64,000 nt of DNA from Dendrobium chrysotoxum (Eukaryota; Streptophyta; Magnoliopsida; Asparagales; Orchidaceae), in NCBI GenBank assembly GCA_019925795.1, contig CM034313.1, forward strand, positions 87,761,663 through 87,825,662. The letters are read 5' to 3'. How positions within the stretch are numbered: the first letter of the stretch is position 1; each line of letters starts with the position of its first letter. The notes under the pieces are model-generated. The model had not been told where the DNA came from. It saw nothing but the letters and a program-made list of their open reading frames with translations, and did no database searches. This document shows, one piece after another, positions 56,137 through 64,000 of this stretch. Made by a program: the position numbers and the translations under genes.

Positions 56137-56257
56137 TGCTTTGTTTGAGACGACTTTCTTGCTGCTTCTTAAAGCAGCTTTTTAGTACATAAAATAAAAA
56201 TTTTTGTACTAAAAAACTGCTTTAAGAAGCAACAAGAAAGTCGTCCCAAATAAAGCC
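56137..56257. mobile_element. Tourist-like MITE, near-perfect hairpin
   Basis: 121 bp flanked by TTA (56134-56136, 56258-56260). The two halves pair almost completely: TTTGAGACGACTTTCTTG against CAAGAAAGTCGTCCCAAA, and CTTAAAGCAG against CTGCTTTAAG, with a short A/T loop. Best-preserved copy of the family in the window. Confidence 0.75.
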
Positions 56258-56615
56258 TTATTCACATAGCATACAAGTCATGTCCATGCGACCACTTAAT
56301 ATTTTTTAAAAATTTTAAGTTTGTCTACCATTTTTTATTAAATAGCTTTAAAAATAATATCATTTTAAAAATTTGCCTTTGGATAATGGCGGTCTTTGTC
56401 AAAGCATAAGGGTCATCTTGAAGACCAAAGGCTTATTTTATAGTCGAATCACTCTAGCGTTGAATCGAACAAGAAATATTAAATATAATTTTTTATAGAA
56501 TATTAAGGTGATGAAATTTAGAGAGAGGCTCACTTTTTTTTTTTAATTTTTTAACATCAACAACTAACACTCTAAAAATGCAAGATGAGCAAAAAAAAAA
56601 AAGAAAAAAGATTAA

Positions 56616-56730
56616 TATTTTATTTAGGATGAATTTCTTACTGCTTTGTAAATCAATTTTTTAATATAAAAATTAATTTTTTAATAAAAATTTATTTTAA
56701 AAATAGTAAAAAATCGTCCTAAATGAAACC
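56616..56730. mobile_element. Tourist-like MITE with TAA duplication
   Basis: TAA at 56613-56615 and 56731-56733. Ends TATTTTATTTAGGATG / CGTCCTAAATGAAACC; TTCTTACTGCTTTG pairs with the other arm. Confidence 0.55.
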
Positions 56731-58381
56731 TAAATTTTTTTTTTTTGTAAAAGATTTCATCCGTTTTGTAAAAGAAATAAACTTGGAAGAGTAAGAATAA
56801 TTAATTTCCTATCACAAGACTTAAAACAAGCAAAAAATGAAATTTGCACACTAATTAATAATTTACAAAAACTTTCGTCATTTATTTGTAGTCAAAAAAC
56901 GCTCCAAATTTTCACCATAATTTTGTAGTTTTGTTTGTCGTAATTGGCAATATTTTTTTTGGTTAATATATTCATACGATCTCATTTATTTATTACAAAT
57001 AATTAAAAGGAATATTTTACACAAGGAATGAATAATCCTCATAAAATTTCTAAATACGGTAATATTTTATTTTATTTTATTTCTAGGAACGTAAAAGCTC
57101 TAGAAAATATTTAATTTTTATAACAGGGCAAGATTTCATGACATTACATGCAAATTTTATTAGCTAAAATTAATTGAAATTTTCATGATTTTTTCTTAAA
57201 ATATATTTTAATTTATTCATTTTTTTAATTCCGGTAAATTAAAAAAAAATTCTCCTTATTTCATCAACAAAATTAAAAAAAATATATTGTCTAATCAAGC
57301 GATGTAAAGCATTATTAATCCCTTTTTGGGGTCATTATCATTCTAATTAGCGAGTTTTAATAACAGCTAGTTTAGATAATGGTGGGAGCATAAACTATGT
57401 GAGCGGCTAAGTTTTTTTTGAGCAGGACGGCAGCTTAATTTAAACCATCGCCATTGAAGCCGGCCTTGTGGTCTTCAAACGATCTCTATATTTTTTTTTT
57501 TTTTTCTAAATCATTAGGAGAATTCGTCTTATATTTCATTTTAGTATGTATTCATTGCATGCATAGATAATTATTAGGTCTTTTTCTGAGGGGAAAAAAA
57601 TAAGGAAATTCGTTTAATAATGTTGTGTTGTTGTAGTATTGTTTTGTGTTGAAAGAAATAAAATAAATTGTTTATGGAGATAGGCATAGATGATGTTATT
57701 CATATATATATATATATTTTTTTTAGATGATGTTATTCATACTTTGAAGAGATAAAGTTGTATGTTTGTTTAATATTGTTATCAATTTTATGAATTTAAT
57801 TCTGTAATTGTTCCAGCTTGATAACAGTTGCAGCTAAGTTTTTTTTATGTAAAAAAAAAAAATTGTTTTACATTTAATTAATTTGTTTTTAATTCTTTAC
57901 TATTAATTTAATGTAATTTTTTTTATTCATATTTTTTCATTCTTTTGTTTTTGCCTAATCATGCTATTTATCTTCTAATTTTATAAACATTTATTATTTC
58001 ATCTTACACGATTATTCGATAGATTTTACGCTGACTGATGACTATCTAAAACAACCATCCATTTTTCTTTTCCAACACTTAAATTCCCTCATCTTAATAA
58101 AACACGATGGAGAAAAAAATTTCATATAATCGGCCACATATAATGGGAGAAAGATTTGATTTTGTTATTATTAATATGCTAAAGAGCAAGCGTTATATCA
58201 ATTTAAATCATGACTTTTTATTATTTATATTCATGTTATATTGAATCCACTTATTTTTACTAATTACAATCTTTCCAAATGCAAGATTAAGATTATGCAC
58301 ATAAATCCCTTCTCTAGACTATCTAATATTTTAAATTTAATATTTTTTTTTTGGAACAAAATTGTTATAATAAATAAATTA
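56731..58381. other. Intergenic stretch
   Basis: Very AT-rich with long T and A runs. No gene, RNA or bounded element recognised. Confidence 0.4.
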
Positions 58382-58438
58382 GGCTTCATTTGGGATGGCT
58401 TTTTAAACTTTTTCGTACAAAAATTAAGCCCATCTCAG
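58382..58438 (+). mobile_element. Truncated Tourist-like MITE
   Basis: GGCTTCATTTGGGATGGCTTTTT after TTA (58379-58381), then family-like TACAAAAATT; the right terminus is missing. Confidence 0.45.
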
Positions 58439-58638
58439 TGATTTGAGCCAAATCTCCTGCATGACATTACAACACAGCCATTAAATGAGGCCCAATCAAA
58501 TGATTGCGGACAGAAATTAAACAAGTTCATAAAATATTAACAGGTCGCCATTTCAACGACAACTTGATGGTTGATGCTACATTTTCCAATTAATTTAAAC
58601 AAGTTCATCTGATTTCCACTGTATTTTGACGATGCAGT

Positions 58639-58762
58639 GATTTTTTTTGGACATTTAGGTCAATTATGACAAACTCACACACACTGCATGCACAAGACTC
58701 GAACCCAAGACCTCTTAGTTGATAGCCTAAGCTCCCAACCACCAAACCAAGATGAGCTATAT
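58639..58762 (-). mobile_element. tRNA-derived SINE with 10-bp target duplication
   Basis: On the - strand: head GCTCATCTTGGTTTGG, A box region GTGGTTGGGAGCTTAGG, B box TTGGGTTCGAGTC, TG-rich linker, AATTGACCTAAATGTCC and a tail of eight A. Flanked by ACGATGCAGT on both sides (58629-58638, 58763-58772). Structure fits an RNA-polymerase-III SINE; it is the best copy of three to four in the window. Confidence 0.8.
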
Positions 58763-58772
58763 ACGATGCAGT

Positions 58773-59930
58773 AATAAGCGCTCACTCCTCTTTTGAAGTA
58801 TTGGTCAAAACTGTAGATAATATTCTTAAATTTAGGCCACCCGACCATCATCAATATCATTACCATCATCATCAATGTTCGTATGGCTAATTTCAACATT
58901 TGCAGCATTCTGATTTGAACATGAATACCATTTTAAAATGCATATTTCACCAACTGAAACTCCACCCTCGCATGTGGTTAGGTTGTCTAACGAAGGACCT
59001 CTACTAGAGCTTTCGAGAGAGCACTGTAAATGAAAAGGCATCGTCGCTCGTCTAATAACCTGAAGGAGGATGACCCTTGTACACTGCCACGGCCGACTTC
59101 AACCTAATCGACGCCCTGACCTCCTATATCGCCATCTTTGAGCGGCCACTTACAAATAACTTCAAAGAGATTGTGTGTTTTAACTTATTATGCCACTCTG
59201 AAATTCCCAGCATAAAGTTGACTTATTACTATTCACAGAAAATTGCAACAAATATAGGCAGATTTAAAAGTCAATATCTTTGGTAAATATCCAAGGCAGA
59301 CATTGTGCAATAATGATGACCGTTCTGCAGCCGAAGTCAATAAATATCTTTGGTGTTGAAGTTGACCATGACTTTGTTACTGTTCTGCCACCTCCTGACA
59401 TAAATAAGAATCTGTACAAGGGGTTCTGCAGCCGAAGTCGATTCATGTTTTTTGTTGTCTTTCTTGCAAACAAGCCACCGACGAGGTGGATGCACCACCA
59501 TCCTAAGGATTAACGACTTCAGGAGCCTTAGCTAAAGCATGAGCACTAGCATCATAGGTAAAAGAGAGGACTTGATGGGTCGATTGCTCGTCAACCATTT
59601 TCTCTTGAGAGGATTCCTAGCGGCAGTCATTAATTAGCCTTCTTCATTGTTGTCATGGAGATAAAAAAATTCTAAATTGACATCGGCATCCAAGCACACA
59701 TCCTGAGCTACCACCGAGGAGACAGGCATTAAAGTAAGTCCTAAAATTATTAGATGAGTGCAAGAAAATGAATTAAAAAAAAAAGTATTTTGAGTTTATA
59801 TGCTGATTAAAAAAATATGTAAGTTATTTTTCTCCTCTTCTGAAAAATATACCCAAATGTTCATTTCGAACTAAAAGACCCCTCTTTTTACCATGAAATA
59901 CTTGTGTAAAATCTGCAAAGAACAACATTG
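58773..59930. other. Stretch with unrecognised coding-like scraps
   Basis: On the - strand 59041-58835 is open with a fairly protein-like composition (SLESSSRGPSLDNLTTCEGG, then an acidic end) behind an acceptor-like TTTACAG at 59027-59033. Around 59264-59473 a frame is open on both strands and a GCAGCCGAAGTC word occurs twice (59328, 59429). No family recognised. Confidence 0.25.
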
Positions 59931-60290
59931 GTTCGAACCAGCATCACTCGAGTATCTTGGCCTATATGCCATCAGCCATCTGCCGTGTAGCCCAACCACC
60001 ATCATGTGATCATTATGGCCTGACTATGATCTCTAACAACCTCCACCCAATAATTGAGATCCGACACAATCTATCAACAACTATCATCTGACTATCATAA
60101 ACCAATTAAGTTCATCTGACAATTATTGCCAAACAAAATTTTTTGACCATCGTCGCCCAGCTATTATAGCCTGACTACAATCTCCTAAAAATCATCACCT
60201 AACTATAGTCTCACGAGCTTCATCGCCCGACAACACCAATGCCCACTAATTTCATCACCAACAATGTCGACGCATATCATATTTATAAGG
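59931..60290 (+). repeat. Decayed piece of the 33-bp LTR array
   Basis: Units such as CTGACTATGATCTC, CTGACTACAATCTCC and CATCGCCCGACAAC recur at roughly 30-35 bp, as in 17084-17800 but much decayed. Probably a remnant of another gypsy LTR. Confidence 0.4.
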
Positions 60291-60584
60291 CCAATGCAAC
60301 TTGTTGCTCCATGTTATCTCCTATAAAACTCATCATTTTCCTTTTAAAAAAAACTAATATTCCTTTCACTACTTTTGATGTGGGATTAAGGTCATTCTTA
60401 CCCACCCTATCTCCTGAAAGAATGCCTACCCACTGCTAGTAGACACTCCTTATTTAGGCATTAGCCCTAACAATCACTCCTAGTCCAGACAAATTGATCT
60501 CTTTAGAGTCGAGTATTAAGGCCCGCCAGTTTCCACTCAGTATGTCCCAAAATCACACATCGTACTTTATGAGGTCAAGCTCTA

Positions 60585-60830
60585 ATATAAACAGTAACAA
60601 CCTAAGTCATATTATGCAAGGTACTGTCTGCTATGGCCCAGCCTATCCAATACTAGGTTGAACCTCATAATTATCTTATTTTTTGTAAGATCTCAGGATG
60701 CACTCATCCCAGGAATAATCCATTACGATCCTGTTTAACAAGAGAGTTGAGGAATTTTAAAAAAAAATCACCTATACACTAAAAAACATTTAATACATTA
60801 TGTCCTAACACCTTACTAATAAAGCCAAAT
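60585..60830 (-). repeat. Possible decayed Cassandra LTR
   Basis: TAACAACCTAAGTCATATTA and TACTGTCTGCTATGGCCCAG follow the order of the Cassandra LTR start, and GGATGCACTCATCCCAGG may be the eroded 5S-like part. Too degenerate to delimit. Confidence 0.3.
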
Positions 60831-62154
60831 ATCCTTTTCTCCACTTCTAAATTTCTTCTGAATTTCGATGTCAAATGAAGATTAGTCCCATGCCCCCTTA
60901 TCAACTAGAAGCAAGCTATCCAATAAACCTGACACAAACTTCTCCTTATCTGGGCCTTAAGCAAGGTGATCACTCATCACCTAGGTAGGCTACCCTCTTC
61001 GAATTCAGTTATTACATTCCCTACCTTCATAGACACTAGTCCTATAGTATGGCTAAACGCTACTTTGAAACAAATCCAAGGAAAACAATTATACTTTTTG
61101 GGGCGTCCATGAAGGAGGAATCAATCCAAATCATTGTTGGAATAGAGGGGAAAAAAAAGGCTTTACTATTCATATTTCTTTTTCTATCAATCAACAATTT
61201 TATAGACCAACAACAATAACAATAATAGAAGAGATTCATGTCTACGGCCAATACTGATGTGGAATCATGTTGCTTCATAGATAACAAGTTGAAGCTAATT
61301 ATCAAAGGGCTATCAAGTCAAACTACCACCACTTAAAACAATCCTACTAATTGAAAAGGTGTAAGAGATTTGGCAAGAGAGATTGCATCGGTTAGAGGTG
61401 CTTCATAGATAATAGAGGAACAAAACATGCAATTTTGACAAATAAATTTCTTTTAAATTTTCTAAGCAGGACTTTCATAAGAGATTTGTATATGAAGAAT
61501 CAAGGTTTGAAGTTTTTTAGAAAAAAAAATCCAATTAAAGAGAATCTCCGAACTTCTAACTTATCCCATGCAATTTACTCAAAATGACGGAGATTTTTTA
61601 CTGCAAATAACATACCCCTCTTGATCAATGCAATGATCGCTAATTATCTTTAGTTTACTTATTAATGTCTTGTCATCCTCTTCTCCAATATACAATACTA
61701 ATACCCCTTTAATAAGCAAAAATAATGGTAGAATCTTTTCTATAAGAAATCAATTTACATGTGTAAATCATGGTCAATATGCAAACTAACATTAAAGGTA
61801 CAATCATTTCTATGATAAATCAATTTACATGTGTAAGAGATGGTCAGACTGGAAACTAAAAGTCTTACCATTTTTACCAAGCAAACTCGCTTGCCTCTTT
61901 CTTTGACAATAAAGTAGGTCATCAAATCGCAGTAAAACTCCTCAAGTGAGACTTATCTTGTCTAGCCAACACAAACTGGTAACAGCGGTCAGCCCCATGT
62001 TGCAGGAAAAGTTCTAGAAATTGTAACACAATAAATACAGCTTCTCTTCCTCTGTTTGAGGGGTGGCCCTCTCAAAGATCTGCAGATAAGCTAACATTAG
62101 CGGATTGTGAATTTCCTCGTAACTATGTTCTCTATGCACAAAAACTGACGTAAC
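60831..62154. other. Downstream region of the GNAT gene
   Basis: No gene recognised. A near-duplicate of about 50 bp (words ATCAATTTACATGTGTAA) occurs at 61748-61770 and 61816-61838. Confidence 0.4.
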
Positions 62155-63308
62155 CTAAACCTGAAAGCCTATCCTCTCATACAACTTCTGAGCTGTTATG
62201 TTATCCTTGTGGACATTAACAAATACCTGATGAACGCCTACAGCAGAAATAAAAGGTTAGCAAATATAGTGAACATTCCAAAGTATAAAGCAATGTTTAA
62301 ACCACCTATCAAGTATAACTAAGCCATTCCTTGATTGCATATGCCTGAATCATTTACATTCATACAGGTATTCATAAATACCAAACATTACCAACAAAAC
62401 CATGCATTCCTTTAATTAGCTGCTCTGATCCCAATTTTTTTAAATGACACAGAAAAAGGTTGCCAACTAGCAAAACCTTTTAATATCCTATCAACAATTC
62501 CTCATAAAAAATGCAGAAAAATCCAGATTCATTATTACCAGATGATCTCGCAGCATCCACAGCTAAAAGAAGCATGTTGCTCGCAATTCCTTGACGGCGT
62601 GCAAACTTGGCAACACATAAGTTTGCAATGTAACCATACCTAGGCAAATCGGATCGGAATATACCACAGGAAAATGGGGCCTTTGATCGCTCCTGATATA
62701 AATTTCCAATAGTTATACTACCAATAACTAAAGAATTACAAATTGTAAAAGGGAAAGCATATTTAAAACCCGTACGCCAGGGAATGTTTGTCCACATAAA
62801 AGTTGTCTGAGGCTAAAGTCAAGTGTTCCAACAATGCTGCTTAAAACTGTACGCTTTACACCAAACTCTTCCTTTTTCACCTGATATTGCCAGTCAGAAA
62901 ATAGTACTTGTAAATAAGCAGCTACCAAAAATGACATCAAAAACTTAGACTGCAGTAATCTAGGCAATTTAATATTGCAAGATTCTTAAGGATGTTTAAA
63001 GTTCAGGGCACCATCTGCCATCTGAATCACAGAGTGCTCTTAACTTCCACTCAAACCAAATGAAAATTTCGACCTGAACTCGATACAAGGAAATCATGGC
63101 AGAAAACCAGCTATCTGTTGAGTATCCCCGCATTTGATTCTTTGGGAATATGCTAATGACTGGTATTGCAGTTGCATTGGTATCAATATTCTACACTCAT
63201 ACCAACATAAACTCTTAATAATATATCATTGCTTGATCATACCGCAATAACGCAGGTGCAATCCTCAGCATGCTTCCCTGTGCATCGCCTCTTTATTGCA
63301 TGAAACTC
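62155..63308 (-). CDS. GNAT-family N-acetyltransferase, plastid type (C-terminal exons)
   Basis: Four exons join in one frame with GT/AG introns: 63308-63243 (EFHAIKRRCTGKHAEDCTCV..), 62880-62770 (VKKEEFGVKR...GTLDFSLRQLL), 62692-62539 (..YGYIANLCVAKFARRQGIAS..) and 62237-62155 (VHQVFVNVHKDNITAQKLYE.., stop TAG). The exons hold the acetyl-CoA-binding signature of GCN5-related transferases (V.K..RRQGIAS) and the late N..A..LYE...F motif. It transfers acetyl groups from acetyl-CoA to protein N-termini or lysines; plant relatives of this build act in plastids. The N-terminal part, with the transit peptide and the first strand of the fold, must lie upstream. All splice phases agree, and no stop breaks the frame, so it looks functional. 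Confidence 0.85.
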
Positions 63309-63499
63309 CTGTAATTGAATTTCATCACATTAAATAATGTATCATTTGAAAATTAGAATATTGGTAGTGGCAGAAGGGTGATAAAAACAATTGCAATTAT
63401 ATTAATCACAATAATCAGAGAATGGAGAACACTGCAAATAGATAACAGCCACCAAAAGGATAATAAGTAGTAAAAAAGATTAAAAAGAAAGAGCAGGAA

Positions 63500-63599
63500 C
63501 TTAGGATCATCATCAATGTTGCATTGCTTGAATCTTGACGGATAGCATGAATTGCAAGGATTCTGATGTCTCCTCGCCACGGGCTACGTGGGTTTCTGC
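63500..63599 (-). CDS. Candidate upstream exon of the GNAT gene
   Basis: On the - strand an acceptor-like CCATTGCAG leads into a frame with NPRSPWRGDIRILAIHAIRQ, basic and of transit-peptide character, which would suit the N-terminus of a plastid GNAT. No good donor site could be chosen and the region between it and 63308 lacks the expected first part of the fold, so the link is uncertain. Confidence 0.3.
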
Positions 63600-64000
63600 A
63601 ATGGGGTATAGATGATTGGTAAATATCCAATTCCTATTAAAATTTCCAGAAGCCACTCAAAGATGTTTCCGTTCAATTAATGTCTCATGGTCACCTCATC
63701 ATAAGTCAATTTTTGGTGCATTAGTGCATATGCCTCAAAGCATTCAACCAAACTCAAATATGGAGGATTCCCTTATTTGAATGTGCCACTCAATTTATAT
63801 TTCATGTCCACCCCACAAAAAGTCAAAATTTTGTGCATATGACTAAAAGCAACAACAACAACATCAAGCCTTTATTCCACTACCTAGGGTCGACAACATG
63901 AATCCTTTTTCTCCACTGTGTACTATTAAGAGTCAAATTCTCATTTAAATCTAACAAAGAAAGGTCATTTCTAATAATTTCGAACCTAAAAGCATTCATA
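63600..64000. other. Right edge of the window
   Basis: No coding segment could be supported. It may include the first exon, leader or promoter of the GNAT gene. Confidence 0.3.

Noticed and set aside
58660..58740. A tRNA gene because of A- and B-box words
   Set aside because: No cloverleaf can be formed; B box, A-tail and target duplication show a SINE.

Overview
This is a window of a plant nuclear genome, AT-rich and dominated by transposable elements. Evidence for a flowering plant: a GRAS-family NSP1 gene, a plastid-type GNAT acetyltransferase gene, Ty1/copia SIRE-type and Ty3/gypsy Tat-type retrotransposons, Cassandra TRIMs whose LTRs carry 5S rRNA-like sequence, MULE, hAT and Tourist-like elements, and tRNA-derived SINEs. 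The species cannot be named. A GC-rich intronless gene in an AT-rich background would fit a monocot, but this is inference only.

Layout. 1-3395: the 3' end of a Tat-type gypsy element (element A, + strand) with an antisense extra ORF and its 3' LTR. 3396-12526: intergenic DNA with old LTR remnants, MITEs and SINEs and two unrecognised coding-like scraps. 12527-14089 (-): NSP1, the only complete intact host gene. 14380-18143: a gypsy-type solo LTR swollen by a 33-bp repeat array and two Cassandra TRIMs, ending less than 300 bp upstream of the NSP1 start codon. 18144-20170: repeats and a small hAT element. 20168-43132: a nest of insertions. A Tourist-like MITE was split by gypsy element B (20243-43088, - strand, TSD GCAGT). 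Element B was split by a hAT element (23633-24387), by a complete SIRE-type copia element (26336-36834, TSD ACATC) that itself holds a second hAT element (30918-31604), and by a solo LTR (37560-41434) that holds a solo SIRE LTR (39058-40754). 43254-47363: a MULE with 118-bp TIRs, 9-bp TSD, a transposase ORF with one nonsense codon and a convergent GRF zinc-finger gene. 50376-55418: a second Tourist-like MITE split by a 4.9-kb non-autonomous copia-type element. 55419-62154: MITE-rich and SINE-containing intergenic DNA. 62155-63308 (-): exons of a GNAT acetyltransferase gene, possibly starting further right.

The most striking feature is in the U3 region of the SIRE LTR: seven pairs of a 15-bp palindrome (ATCGTCC-N-GGACGAT). 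The two members of each pair always start 21 bp apart and the pairs recur about every 105 bp. The same geometry survives in diverged relatives whose CpGs have decayed. The retrotransposon genes are all broken; the host genes, the MULE zinc-finger gene and the TE boundaries are the best supported parts. All identities are from reading the sequence; no search was run.
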